From the NCBI RefSeq assembly GCF_900167555.1, contig NZ_FUYF01000005.1:150175-214174 (forward strand): a stretch of 64,000 nt of DNA, read 5' to 3'. Position numbers and translations under genes: made by a program. The DNA is from Gemmiger formicilis. GTDB taxonomy: Bacteria; Bacillota; Clostridia; Oscillospirales; Ruminococcaceae. Below, piece after piece: positions 16,473 through 25,183 of this stretch (position 1 is the first letter of the stretch; each line of letters starts with the position of its first letter). The notes below the pieces were generated by a model that saw only the letters and a program-made list of their open reading frames with translations, was not told the origin of the DNA and searched no databases.

Positions 16473-16543
16473 GTAGGGGCGGATTCTATATCCGCCCGTC
16501 AGACGGCAGACTCCTTGCGGGCGCATATAGAATGCGCCCCTAC
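16473..16543. repeat. Family 1 inverted repeat between topoisomerase subunit A gene and rpmE
   Basis: Same element as at 14147-14226: GTAGGGGCGGATTCTATA... arm and ...TATAGAATGCGCCCCTAC arm, 71 bp end to end. Confidence 0.85.
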
Positions 16544-16564
16544 GGAGCTTCGTGCGGTATCACC

Positions 16565-18808
16565 TTACAGCGTCAGCTGCTCCGCTCTGTCGTCGTCCTT
16601 CAAAATCGCACCGGCGGCGGGCAGGGTGCGCACGCGGTAGCGCGGGGCGTCGTTCAGCTCAAGGCCCTCGGCCAGCGTGACGCGGGCGATTTTGGCATTC
16701 TTTTTCAGCGCCACAACGCTGACACCGGCGGTGTCGCGAGTCGTCTTTTCGGGTATGAGTGCGCTGCCGACGAGCAGCAGACGGTTGTTGGTGGTGAAAA
16801 TTGCCAGCTCGGTCTCCTCGGGCAGGTGGCGCATGAAGGCCAGCTCAGCCTTGTCGCTGTAGGCTTTCAGCAGCTTGCGGCGGTTCTGCTTTGTCTCGTA
16901 GCTGGACAGCGGCACCTTGGCGCACTTGCCGTTGTCGTAGAAGAAGAGCATCCAGCCCTTGTAATCGGGGGTCACGACCATATACAGCGGGACCTCGCCC
17001 TCCTCCATGCCGAGGGCGCTGGCGACGTAATCGCCGAGGACGCTCGCCTTGCTGTCGTTGAAATCATAGGCGTGGGACTTGTAGACCTGACGATGGTTCG
17101 TAAAGAACAGCAGCTCGACGCTGTTCGTGCTCTCGCAGGTGAACAATACCTCATCGCCGTCCTTGAGCTTCTGCTCGCCGCTCATGCGCAGGCTCTGGGG
17201 CGTGATCTTCTTGAAGTAGCCGTCCCGCGTAAAGAACAGGTGCACGGGGTAGTCGGGAATCTGCTGCTCCGGCTCCTCGCCCTCAACGGCGGGCACCTCG
17301 TACATGATCTCGCAGCGGCGGGGCTTGCCGTACTTTTTGGCGACGTCGGCCAGCTCCTTCATGATGATCTTGTTGATGCGTGCCGGGCGCTTGAGAATAT
17401 CCTCCAGGTCCGCAATCGCGTTTTCGAGTTCTTCAATTTCCTCGGTGCGCTTTAAAATATACTCGCGGTTCAGGTGGCGCAGCTTGATCTCGGCCACGTA
17501 CTCAGCCTGCACCTCGTCAATGCCGAAGCCGATCATCAGGTTCGGCACGACCTCAGTCTCCTCCGCGGTGTTGCGCACGATTTCGATGGCCTTGTCAATG
17601 TCGAGCAGAATTGCCTTCAGGCCCTTGAGCAGGTGCAGGCGCTTTTGCTTGCCCTGCAAATCGTAGTAGGTGCGGCGGCGCACGCACTCGGCGCGGAAGG
17701 CGATCCACTCGTTCAGGATGCTGCGCACGCCCAGCACCTTGGGCTGGCCCGCGATCAGCACGTTAAAGTTGCAGGCGAAACTGTCCTCCAGCGGCGTGGC
17801 CTTGTACAGGCGCGCCATCAGCTTGTCGGGGTCCTGGCCGCGCTTCAAATCAATCGTCAGCTTTAAGCCGTTCAGGTCGGTCTCGTCGCGCATATCGGAG
17901 ATTTCGCGAATTTTGCCCAGCTTGACCAACTCGGTGATCTTGTCCATGATGGCTTCTACCGTCGTCGTGGGCGGGATCTGCGTGACGTCGATGCAGTTGT
18001 TTTCCTTGTCGTAGCTCCACTTAGCGCGGACGCGGACGCTGCCGCGGCCATTTTCCAGCACGTTCTGCATCTCGGCGGCGTCGTACAGAATCGTGCCGCC
18101 GCCGACGAAATCAGGGGCCGGAATGATCTCCCGCAAATCGGCCTGCGGGTCCTTCATCAGGGCAATCGTCGCATTGCAGAGTTCCTCGAGGTTGAAGGAG
18201 CAGATGTTGGACGCCATGCCGACGGCGATGCCCAGCGTGTTGTTGGCCAGAATCGTCGGGAAAGTGACGGGCAGCAGCGTCGGCTCCGTCGTCGTGCCGT
18301 CGTAGTTGGGCACAAAATCGACGGTGTCCTTGTCGATGTCGCGGAACAGCTCGTCGCAGACCGGCTCGAGCTTAGCCTCGGTGTAACGGGCGGCGGCGTA
18401 GGCCATATCGCGGCTGTACGCCTTGCCGAAGTTACCCTTGGAGTCCACGAAGGGCACAAGGAGGCTCTCGTTGGAGCGGCCCATGCGGACCATCGTGTCG
18501 TAAATCGCGGCGTCGCCGTGGGGGTTCAGGTGCATCGTGCTGCCGACGATGTTGGCGCTCTTGGTGCGGTTGCCCTTGAGCAGACCCATCTCGTACATTG
18601 TGTAGAGCAGCTTGCGGTGGGCGGGCTTGAAGCCGTCGATCTCCGGCAGGGCACGGGAGACGATGACGCTCATCGCGTAGGGCATATAGTTGGTTTCCAG
18701 CGTATCGGTGATGGCAGATTCCAGCACCTCGCCCGCCGATAAAATTTCGACGTTATCGCCCAGCTGCGGGCGCGCAGGGGTCAGTTTTTTTTCTTTACGT
18801 TTTGCCAT
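16565..18808 (-). CDS. Divergent type IIA topoisomerase subunit A (ParC/GyrA-like)
   Basis: DNA-cutting subunit of a type IIA topoisomerase, 747 residues. The catalytic tyrosine is Tyr142 in AAARYTEAKL, preceded by the winged-helix block HRKLLYTMYEMGL. The quinolone-pocket motif reads NPHGDAAIYDTMVRM: the position of GyrA Ser83 is Ala100, while the Asp87 equivalent is Asp104. The loop before Tyr142 is shorter than usual (SKGNFGKAYSRDMAY). The C-terminal region lacks a clear GyrA box; QNRRKLLKAYS is the nearest, which favours a topoisomerase IV-like or lineage-specific enzyme over gyrase. It follows its B partner by 158 bp. Whether a canonical gyrase lies elsewhere cannot be seen. Confidence 0.9.
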   Translation of the reverse strand: MAKRKEKKLTPARPQLGDNVEILSAGEVLESAITDTLETNYMPYAMSVIVSRALPEIDGFKPAHRKLLYTMYEMGLLKGNRTKSANIVGSTMHLNPHGDAAIYDTMVRMGRSNESLLVPFVDSKGNFGKAYSRDMAYAAARYTEAKLEPVCDELFRDIDKDTVDFVPNYDGTTTEPTLLPVTFPTILANNTLGIAVGMASNICSFNLEELCNATIALMKDPQADLREIIPAPDFVGGGTILYDAAEMQNVLENGRGSVRVRAKWSYDKENNCIDVTQIPPTTTVEAIMDKITELVKLGKIREISDMRDETDLNGLKLTIDLKRGQDPDKLMARLYKATPLEDSFACNFNVLIAGQPKVLGVRSILNEWIAFRAECVRRRTYYDLQGKQKRLHLLKGLKAILLDIDKAIEIVRNTAEETEVVPNLMIGFGIDEVQAEYVAEIKLRHLNREYILKRTEEIEELENAIADLEDILKRPARINKIIMKELADVAKKYGKPRRCEIMYEVPAVEGEEPEQQIPDYPVHLFFTRDGYFKKITPQSLRMSGEQKLKDGDEVLFTCESTNSVELLFFTNHRQVYKSHAYDFNDSKASVLGDYVASALGMEEGEVPLYMVVTPDYKGWMLFFYDNGKCAKVPLSSYETKQNRRKLLKAYSDKAELAFMRHLPEETELAIFTTNNRLLLVGSALIPEKTTRDTAGVSVVALKKNAKIARVTLAEGLELNDAPRYRVRTLPAAGAILKDDDRAEQLTL

Positions 18809-18839
18809 TATGATTTATCCTATATTTCACAGCCGCCCG

Positions 18840-18925
18840 GTAGGGGCCGGACATGTCCGACCCTTCACTTACCGGGAGCAAAGCGTTTACGGGAAGGTTG
18901 CGGGCGGGGCATGCCCCGCCCCTAC
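18840..18925. repeat. Family 2 inverted repeat between the two topoisomerase genes
   Basis: GTAGGGGCCGGACATGTCCG arm and GGGCGGGGCATGCCCC...CCTAC arm in inverted orientation around a 35-bp centre. Each arm is a palindrome (GGACATGTCC and GGGCATGCCC). Confidence 0.85.
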
Positions 18926-18966
18926 ACGCGCGGCAATCGTAGGGGTGTTCTCCCGCCGGGCGCGTA

Positions 18967-20946
18967 TCAGCTCACGTCCAGATCGTCCAGATACTCCGCG
19001 CCGTGCTCGGCGATGTGCTCCTTGCGGCCCTGGAGGTTATCGCCCAGGAGCAGGTCAAACACGGCGGAGGTGCGCTCGGCGTCGGTGGGCAGCACCTTGA
19101 TCAGGCGGCGGCTGTCGGGGCTCATCGTCGTCAGCCACATCATCTCGGGGTCGTTCTCGCCCAGGCCTTTCGAGCGCTGGATCGTGTATTTCTCGCCGTC
19201 GATACGGCGCAGGATGTCGGCCTTCTCCGGCTCGGTGTACGCAAAATAGGTCTTGTTCTTCGTGTTGATCTCGTACAGCGGCGACTCGGCGATATAGACA
19301 TAGCCCTTGTTGATGAGGGTCGGCGTCAGACGGTAGAGCATCGTCAAAACCAGCGTGCGGATCTGGTAGCCGTCCACATCGGCATCGGTGCAGATGACGA
19401 CTTTATTAAAGCGCAGGTTGTCCAGATTGAAGCTGGCCAGGTCTTTGTTGTGGCTGCCGCCCAGCTCGACGCCGCAGCCCATGACGCGGATCAGGTCGGT
19501 GATGATTTCGGATTTGAAAATGCGGGCGTAGTCGGCTTTCAGGCAGTTCAGGATCTTACCGCGGATGGGCATGATGGCCTGAAACTCCGAGTCGCGGCTC
19601 TGCTTGACCGCGCCCATAGCGGAATCGCCCTCCACGATGTACAGCTCGCGGCGGGAGGCATCCTTCGTGCGGCAGTCCACGAACTTCTGCACGCGGTTGG
19701 CCAGATCCATCTGCTGGGTCATCGTCTTTTTGATGGTGATGCGCGCTTTTTCGGCGTGCTCGCGGCTCTGCTTATTGATGAGCACCTGCTTGCAGGCCTT
19801 TTCGGCCTCGTCGGGGTGCTCGATGAAGTAGACCTCAAGCTGATGCTTCAGGAACTCGGTCATGGCCTGGGCCACGAACTTGTTCGTGATGGCCTTTTTC
19901 GTCTGGTTCTCGTAGCTCGTGCGGGTGGAGAAGCTGGACGAGACAAGCACAAGGCAGTCCTGCACGTCGGCAAAGGTAATCGCACTCTCGTTCTTTTTGT
20001 ACAGACCCTTGTTTTTCAGCCAGGCGTTGATCTGGCTGACGAAGGCCGTGCGCACGGCGCGGTCCGGGCTGCCGCCGTGCTCGAGCCAGCTGGAGTTGTG
20101 GTAATATTCCAGACACTGCACGGTGTTGGAGAACGCGAACGCGACGTTCATCTTGACCTGATAGTCGGGCTGGTCGGCGCGGTCACGGCCCGCGGCGGCA
20201 CCGGAGCAGAAATGCACGGGCGTCAGGGCCTTGTCCCCTACCAGCTCGTTGGCGTAGTCGGTGATGCCATGCTCGTACAGGTACTCGAATTTTTCGGCGT
20301 CACTGCCGGACTTGTCGGTAAAGACCAGCGTAACGCCGTCGTTGACGACGGCCTGACGGCGGAGCATATCCTTGAAGGATTCCGCCGGGACGGCGATGTC
20401 GGTGAAAACCTCGGTGTCGGGCTTCCAGCGGATGACCGAGCCGGTGCGCTTGCCCTTGAACGGCTCCTTCTGCAGGCCGCCGACGTTCCCGCCCTTTTTG
20501 AAGTCGAGGTGATAGTGGAAGCCGTCGCGGTAGATGTCGGCGGTCATCCACTCACTGGCATACTGGGTGGCGCACAGGCCCAGACCGTTCAGGCCCAGGC
20601 TGAAATCATAGTTGCCGCTGCCCTCGGCGTATTTGCCGCCGGCGTACAGCTCGCAAAAGACCAGGTCCCAGTTCCAGCGCTCCTCGGCCTTGTTGTAGTC
20701 GACGGGGATGCCGCGGCCAAAATCTTCGACCTCGACGACGTGGTCCGGGAACAGCGTGACATTGATGCGGTTGCCGTGGCCGTCGCGTGCCTCATCGATG
20801 GAGTTGGAAATAATTTCAAAGATGGAATGAGCGCAGCCCTCGACACCGTCAGAGCCGAAGATGACCGCCGGGCGTTTTCGCACACGGTCCGCGCCCTTCA
20901 GCTGGCGGATGCTGTCATTGCCGTATTCCTGTTGTTTTTTTGCCAT
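18967..20946 (-). CDS. Divergent type IIA topoisomerase subunit B (ParE/GyrB-like)
   Basis: ATPase subunit of the type IIA enzyme, 659 residues from the ATG at 20944-20946 (GGAGGG upstream). The GHKL ATP site keeps Glu44 (FEIISNSIDEA), Asn48 and Asp75, but several invariant-looking motifs differ: RKRPAVIFGS for the usual RKRPGMYIG, EDFGRGIPV for DNGRGIPV, GLNGLG for GLHGVG, EGDSAMGAVKQSRD for EGDSAGGSAKQGRD, and TDADVDGYQIRT for TDADVDGAHIRT. The TOPRIM acidic residues are kept, so the enzyme should be active. First gene of a B-A pair with its own promoter. Best called topoisomerase IV-like. Confidence 0.9.
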   Translation of the reverse strand: MAKKQQEYGNDSIRQLKGADRVRKRPAVIFGSDGVEGCAHSIFEIISNSIDEARDGHGNRINVTLFPDHVVEVEDFGRGIPVDYNKAEERWNWDLVFCELYAGGKYAEGSGNYDFSLGLNGLGLCATQYASEWMTADIYRDGFHYHLDFKKGGNVGGLQKEPFKGKRTGSVIRWKPDTEVFTDIAVPAESFKDMLRRQAVVNDGVTLVFTDKSGSDAEKFEYLYEHGITDYANELVGDKALTPVHFCSGAAAGRDRADQPDYQVKMNVAFAFSNTVQCLEYYHNSSWLEHGGSPDRAVRTAFVSQINAWLKNKGLYKKNESAITFADVQDCLVLVSSSFSTRTSYENQTKKAITNKFVAQAMTEFLKHQLEVYFIEHPDEAEKACKQVLINKQSREHAEKARITIKKTMTQQMDLANRVQKFVDCRTKDASRRELYIVEGDSAMGAVKQSRDSEFQAIMPIRGKILNCLKADYARIFKSEIITDLIRVMGCGVELGGSHNKDLASFNLDNLRFNKVVICTDADVDGYQIRTLVLTMLYRLTPTLINKGYVYIAESPLYEINTKNKTYFAYTEPEKADILRRIDGEKYTIQRSKGLGENDPEMMWLTTMSPDSRRLIKVLPTDAERTSAVFDLLLGDNLQGRKEHIAEHGAEYLDDLDVS

Positions 20947-21096
20947 GCGGCGGGTCCCTCCGAATTTATAGTAAAACAGTGGTAGTTTTTGCACATGTAG
21001 ATTTATTAAACCACAAGGCACAGCGGTTTGTCAAATTTGATTTGGTCAGATTTTCTTTCTGCAGAGGTCGATGCCCGCCTCCGCCCCTATAAGCTC

Positions 21097-21125
21097 AGTT
21101 TAATACAACATCCGGTTGTTGTCAA
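21097..21125 (-). promoter_or_regulatory. Promoter of the topoisomerase pair
   Basis: Minus strand TTGACA (21120-21125), 17-bp spacer and TAAACT (21097-21102). The spacer carries a short dyad ACAAC-N5-GTTGT that could be an operator. The -35 lies only 8 bp from the stop of the upstream muramidase gene. Confidence 0.6.
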
Positions 21126-21132
21126 GTTGTTT

Positions 21133-22017
21133 TTAATTGCAGTCACAGTTGCATTCCTCCACCCGGTTGCGGTCTCCTATGACGGCGGTCCAATATTCGG
21201 TGCCCTGATAGCGGAAGATGACCCAGTCATAGCCGTTATATTTCTGTGTGCTCTGCTTTACCACGCAGTAATTGCCCAGCGGCAGGTAGCCGACCACATC
21301 GTTGAAGTTGGCGGTATGAAAATACTCGCACCGGGCGTTGAACACGACCAGACGCTTGCCGCTGACCGTCTCCATAGAAGGGCCGGAGACCCCATAGTTA
21401 TTGTAGCCTCCGGCTCTGATCTCGGGCAGGAAATCCTTGTAGCTGCGGTCCAGGTCGCACGCGCCGGAGATTCCGCTGGCGCTGCCGCTGCCTGTGTACT
21501 GCCACATGGCATAGCTGCCGTTGTACCCCAGCGCCGAGCGGTAATCCGCGACCCACAGCGGGTACCGGCTCAGCGCGGCGGCATTCAGGTAGCTGTTGAT
21601 ATAGTTTGTGTAGCTGTACCACCCGGCGTACCATTTGCGCTGGTAGAGAATGTCCATGGCGTACTGCACCAGACTTGTCAGTGCGGCACGGCCCAGGCTG
21701 GTAAGGCTCGAGTCCTCGACGTCCACAAAGACCGGGTACTCCAATTGCAGGCCGTCCATGACGTTCAGGAACGTCGTCAGCTCGTTGGCAACGGCGGCGC
21801 GGGTGCGGGCGTAGGTATAGTAGTAGGCCCCTACCCGCAGCCCCGCGGCCTTGGCCCCGTTGATGTTCTGCAAAAAGTACGGGTCCACGTACAGGCCGCC
21901 GCTGTTGGCGGAACCGACGCGGATAATGGCAAACTGCTTGCCCGCCGCCGCCACCCTGCCCCAGTTGATATTGCCCTGGTAGCGCGACACGTCAATGCCA
22001 TTTTGGAAAAACGCCAT
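21133..22017 (-). CDS. GH25 muramidase (lysozyme) with C-terminal SH3-like region
   Basis: Cleaves the glycan strands of peptidoglycan. The 294-residue protein starts with the GH25 barrel: Asp9 in NGIDVSRYQGNINW and the catalytic pair Asp99 and Glu101 in VFVDVEDSSL, with WQYTGSGSASGISG late in the domain as in family members. Residues about 205-294 form a small beta-rich tail that may bind the wall. The ATG at 22015-22017 has AAAGGGGGG before it. There is no signal peptide, so it resembles phage endolysins that need a holin or lysis to reach the wall; no holin or other phage gene is visible around it. Confidence 0.85.
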   Translation of the reverse strand: MAFFQNGIDVSRYQGNINWGRVAAAGKQFAIIRVGSANSGGLYVDPYFLQNINGAKAAGLRVGAYYYTYARTRAAVANELTTFLNVMDGLQLEYPVFVDVEDSSLTSLGRAALTSLVQYAMDILYQRKWYAGWYSYTNYINSYLNAAALSRYPLWVADYRSALGYNGSYAMWQYTGSGSASGISGACDLDRSYKDFLPEIRAGGYNNYGVSGPSMETVSGKRLVVFNARCEYFHTANFNDVVGYLPLGNYCVVKQSTQKYNGYDWVIFRYQGTEYWTAVIGDRNRVEECNCDCN

Positions 22018-22162
22018 AAAAAGCCCCCCTTTGCGGTATAATATGCAAAGAGGGGGCGGGGTGTGTAATATCTGTTTCCGCTGCAAGGGCGGCAGCCAGG
22101 CGGCCTTTACACCAGGCGCCGAATTGTATACGAATCGGACAGCTTTTCAATCTGTATATTTT

Positions 22163-22747
22163 TCACAGCAATTTGATCCTCAAATCTCCCAGCAGCGACA
22201 CTGCCTCCGGCAGGGAGAATTTTGCGTCCTGCAGCTTGCAGCCGAAGATGTCGACTTTATACCCGCTGGCCTCTTTGAAGTTTGCCTTGCGCATATCGCA
22301 CTGGAAAAACTCGGTGTCCAGCAGGTCGCATTTCTCAAAATCCGCGCTGACGAGATTGCACTTGGCGAACATCGAGCGCTGGATGACACTGCCCGCAAAT
22401 TTGAACTTTGTCAGGTTCATTTCGGTGAAGGTGTTGTATTTCAGGCGGCAGTCCCGCAGGCTCTCGATGGGGTCGGCAAATGCGCCGTCGCCCTGCAGGG
22501 ACATCCAGTCGATGTTGTTCAGCGTACAGTTTTCAAAATCTGTGAATTTTGCGCGTGACATAGTTGTTTTTAAATTTGTGACCGTGCAGCGCAGGAACTG
22601 ACATTCGGTCAGGACGCTGTGGTCGAGCTTGCAGTCCTCAAACGTGCAGTCGGCAAAAACGCAGTCCGAAAAGTCGCAGTCGTAAAACGTTTCCCCGGTG
22701 AAGGTCAGGCGCTCAAAGCGTTCGCCCTCGCGGTATTCGGCGCGCAT
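22163..22747 (-). CDS. Pentapeptide repeat protein (Qnr/McbG-like fold)
   Basis: A 194-residue right-handed beta-helix protein made of A(D/N)LXX-type repeats with Phe or Leu in the centre (CDFSDCVFADCTFEDCKLDH). Two runs of coils (about residues 15-80 and 98-172) are separated by a non-repeat loop (MSLQGDGAFADPI). The C-terminus, EAVSLLGDLRIKLL, resembles the dimer helix of Qnr and MfpA, which mimic DNA and protect gyrase or topoisomerase IV. Its start overlaps the stop of the SDR gene (TGATG), so the two are translationally coupled. A topoisomerase-protecting role is an inference from fold and from the type IIA genes 1.2 kb downstream. Confidence 0.85.
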   Translation of the reverse strand: MRAEYREGERFERLTFTGETFYDCDFSDCVFADCTFEDCKLDHSVLTECQFLRCTVTNLKTTMSRAKFTDFENCTLNNIDWMSLQGDGAFADPIESLRDCRLKYNTFTEMNLTKFKFAGSVIQRSMFAKCNLVSADFEKCDLLDTEFFQCDMRKANFKEASGYKVDIFGCKLQDAKFSLPEAVSLLGDLRIKLL

Positions 22748-23487
22748 CAGATCACCAGTCCTCCGTTTACGCCGAGCACCTGTCCCGTGATGTAGCCGCT
22801 GGCCTCGTCGGCGAGAAAGACCATCGTGCGGGCGATCTCGTCCGGCTCACCGAGGCGCTCCACAGGGGTCTCCTCCGCCAGCGCGGCGCGGTCTTCGTCG
22901 GTAAAACCGGCCATCATGTCGGTGTTGATGACACCGGGCGCAATGACGTTGACCGTGATGCCGCTGGGGCCTTCCTCCTTGGCAAGGGCCTTGCCAAGGC
23001 CGATGAGCCCTGCCTTGGCCGCGCTGTAGGCGACCTCGCAGCTGCCGCCGGTCTGGCCCCACATGCTGCTGACAAGCAGGATGCGGCCGTATTTGCGGTG
23101 GATCATGCCGGGCAGCACCGCGCGGCAGGCGTAGAACGCGCCGTCCAGATCGACGGCCATCATCCGCCGCCAGTCCTCGTCGGTGGTGTCGGTGAACAGC
23201 TTGACCTGCGCGATGCCCGCATTGCAGACGAGCACCTGCAGACTGCCGAGTTCCTGCTCGGTCCTGGCAACGGCGGCGCGTACCTGGGCGGGGTCGCCCG
23301 CGTCGGCCCGGATGGCAAGATAGAGGCCGCCGGGGTTGATTTCTTCGGCCTGACGGCGCACGGCGTCGGCGGCATCGGGGTGGGAATTGTACGTAAAGGC
23401 GACGTTATAGCCCGCCCGGGCAAAGGCCAGCACCGCCGCCGCACCGATGCCGCGGCTACCGCCGGTGATGAAAACGTTATTTGTCAT
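22747..23487 (-). CDS. SDR family oxidoreductase, FabG-like
   Basis: NAD(P)H-dependent short-chain dehydrogenase/reductase, 246 residues. The cofactor loop TGGSRGIG is at 8-15, NAG at 89-91, the catalytic Ser near 140-141, Tyr154 and Lys158 (YSAAK), and the tail ends in the FabG-like GQVLGVNGGLVI. It resembles the YmfI/FabG group (3-oxoacyl-ACP reductase-like), but no fatty acid synthesis genes are near, so the substrate is unknown. It overlaps by one base with the pentapeptide gene downstream. Confidence 0.9.
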   Translation of the reverse strand: MTNNVFITGGSRGIGAAAVLAFARAGYNVAFTYNSHPDAADAVRRQAEEINPGGLYLAIRADAGDPAQVRAAVARTEQELGSLQVLVCNAGIAQVKLFTDTTDEDWRRMMAVDLDGAFYACRAVLPGMIHRKYGRILLVSSMWGQTGGSCEVAYSAAKAGLIGLGKALAKEEGPSGITVNVIAPGVINTDMMAGFTDEDRAALAEETPVERLGEPDEIARTMVFLADEASGYITGQVLGVNGGLVI

Positions 23488-23518
23488 GGTAAAACCTCAA
23501 TTCATTGCCCACTTGCTT

Positions 23519-23651
23519 GCCTCCCTCTGGGAGGGAGGTGCCCCGAAGGGGCGGAGGGAGAGAGCCTTGCCATGGCCCGAAATATTTCGGATGACCGCAA
23601 GGCTCTCTCCCCCACCGCCTGCGGGCGGAGCCCCCTCCCAGAGGGGGCCAA
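23519..23651. repeat. Family 3 repeat (bidirectional terminator-like)
   Basis: Inverted CCTCCCTCTGGGAGGGAGG and CCCCCTCCCAGAGGGGGC ends enclose AGAGAGCCTTGCC/GCAAGGCTCTCT arms. It fills the gap between tadA and the SDR gene. Related elements are at 35371, 46711 and 51532. Confidence 0.75.
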
Positions 23652-23662
23652 GAAAAAAGGCG

Positions 23663-24124
23663 CTATTTCTTTTTGCGTTTTTCCCGCAGCATCACAAAAA
23701 AATCCTGCAGCAAGGCCTGCGCCTCGTCCTCCAGCAGGCCCGATTCTATGACAGGATGGTGGTTGAACGGCAGGGCGAACAGATCGGTCAGGCTGCCGCA
23801 GCAGCCCGCCTTGGGGTCGCGTGCGCCGTAGACGACCCGCTTTAAACGGCTGTTGATGATGGCTCCGCTGCACATCGGGCAGGGCTCGAGCGTAACGAAC
23901 AGCTCACACTGCCAGAGCCGCCAGCCGCCCAGCGCCTTGCAGGCCGCGTCAATCGCCATCAGCTCGGCGTGGTAGGTGGCATTTTTGCCGCTCTCCCGCA
24001 GGTTGTGGGCGCGGGCGACGATCTCGCCGTCCTTCGCGACCACCGCGCCGACGGGGACCTCGCCGAGATCGGCGGCGATCTTTGCCTCGTCCAGCGCGGC
24101 ACGCATCAGTTCTTCATCGGTCAT
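23663..24124 (-). CDS. tadA: tRNA-specific adenosine deaminase
   Basis: Converts A34 to inosine in tRNA-Arg(ACG). The 153-residue cytidine-deaminase-fold protein has the zinc ligands His52, Cys82 and Cys85 and the proton shuttle Glu54 (TYHAELMAI and LEPCPMCSGAI). It starts 9 bp after the CPBP protease gene and probably shares its transcript. Length and motifs are ordinary. Confidence 0.96.
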   Translation of the reverse strand: MTDEELMRAALDEAKIAADLGEVPVGAVVAKDGEIVARAHNLRESGKNATYHAELMAIDAACKALGGWRLWQCELFVTLEPCPMCSGAIINSRLKRVVYGARDPKAGCCGSLTDLFALPFNHHPVIESGLLEDEAQALLQDFFVMLREKRKKK

Positions 24125-24133
24125 ACTATCCCC

Positions 24134-25045
24134 TCAATGTACAAAAATTGCGGCGTAGGCCACAAGAAACAGCACCGTTGCGCAGTAGACCGGGCTGGTA
24201 AAAACGGTCAGCACATCCACGCCGGGGCGCAGTCCCGCCGAAAAGCTGAACCCCTGGCGGCGGGCGTTACAGATCATCCATGCGCCGAACGCCGGGAAGA
24301 ACAGCAAAATGAACAGCTCCACACCGAAGGAGACCTCCGCCGGGGCGTAATACCGCAGATAGATCGTTAAAAATGCCAGCGCGTTGTTGACAAGGTGCAG
24401 CAGCATCCCCGGCAGGATGCTGCCCGAGCGCTCGGCCAGCCAGCCCAAAAACACGCCGCAGGCAAAGGCCGTCAGGCCCTGCGCAAGGTCGAGATGCAGC
24501 ACACCGAACAGCAGCGCCGGGGCAAAGATGGCCGCCGCGCTGCCGCAGGGGCGCATCAATCCCTGAAACGCACCGCGGAACAGCAGTTCCTCCGCGATGG
24601 CGGGCATGACGCAGAGCGCCAGAAACTGCACGAGCAGCTCCGGCCCGCCGCTGGGCAGCATTTCACTGGTCGCAGGGCTACCTGTCAGGCGGTTGATGAG
24701 TGCGCCCGCCAGATTGGCAAGGTTCGCCACGCCGAGAAAAACCGGCAGGCAGAAGCCGGGGCTCCACGGTGCGGGCAGCATGATCCGCAGGTCTTTGGTT
24801 TTCAGCCGCGTGACCTTTAACAGAAAAACCAGCGTCAGCACGATGGCCCCCAGCCCGATGAGCAGCTGAAACAGCGCCGTGCTGACCCCGCTGAAGCCCA
24901 GCGGCTTGGCCAGACTGGCACCGGGGTGGGCCAGCCCCATCAGTGCGCTGACCAGCAGCGTGAGCAGGCCGCGAGCCAGAAGATATACAAGGGATGCCAC
25001 CGCGCAGCCGCCTGCCGCGCCCCGCACCCCGCGAGATTTTGTCAT
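24134..25045 (-). CDS. CPBP family intramembrane metalloprotease
   Basis: Integral membrane protein of 303 residues with about eight helices. The Abi/CPBP motifs are present: Glu152-Glu153 and Arg157 (AEELLFRGAFQG), His184 (GVLHLD) and His217 with Asn221 (LLHLVNN), the proposed glutamate-type active site. Relatives include Rce1 and bacteriocin self-immunity proteins; its own target is unknown. Start ATG at 25043-25045. The leader upstream holds a strong terminator hairpin (25121-25155), so expression may be attenuated. A divergent LysR gene sits upstream, tadA downstream. Confidence 0.9.
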   Translation of the reverse strand: MTKSRGVRGAAGGCAVASLVYLLARGLLTLLVSALMGLAHPGASLAKPLGFSGVSTALFQLLIGLGAIVLTLVFLLKVTRLKTKDLRIMLPAPWSPGFCLPVFLGVANLANLAGALINRLTGSPATSEMLPSGGPELLVQFLALCVMPAIAEELLFRGAFQGLMRPCGSAAAIFAPALLFGVLHLDLAQGLTAFACGVFLGWLAERSGSILPGMLLHLVNNALAFLTIYLRYYAPAEVSFGVELFILLFFPAFGAWMICNARRQGFSFSAGLRPGVDVLTVFTSPVYCATVLFLVAYAAIFVH

Positions 25046-25064
25046 GATTTTTTATCCTCCATAT

Positions 25065-25093
25065 AAAGGCTTCCCCCTCCGGGGAAGGCTTTA
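25065..25093. repeat. Short family 3-type hairpin in the CPBP leader
   Basis: AAAGGCTTCCCCCTCCGGGG...AAGGCTTTA, a single hairpin arm of the family 3 repeat, directly before the ribosome site of the CPBP gene. Confidence 0.6.
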
Positions 25094-25120
25094 TTATCAT
25101 CATACCACAATCCGGCCAAT

Positions 25121-25155
25121 AAAAAAAGCCCCACCGGTGTGCGGGCCGGCAGGGC
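25121..25155 (-). terminator. Intrinsic terminator in the CPBP leader (attenuator or sRNA end)
   Basis: Minus strand GCCCTGCCGG pairing with CCGGTGGGGC (10 bp, two wobbles), followed by seven U (25121-25127). It lies between the candidate promoter at 25224-25252 and the CPBP start, so it should stop most transcripts after about 95 bases. Confidence 0.75.
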
Positions 25156-25183
25156 AAGGTTGGAGGGAGAGGAGTCTATTCAT

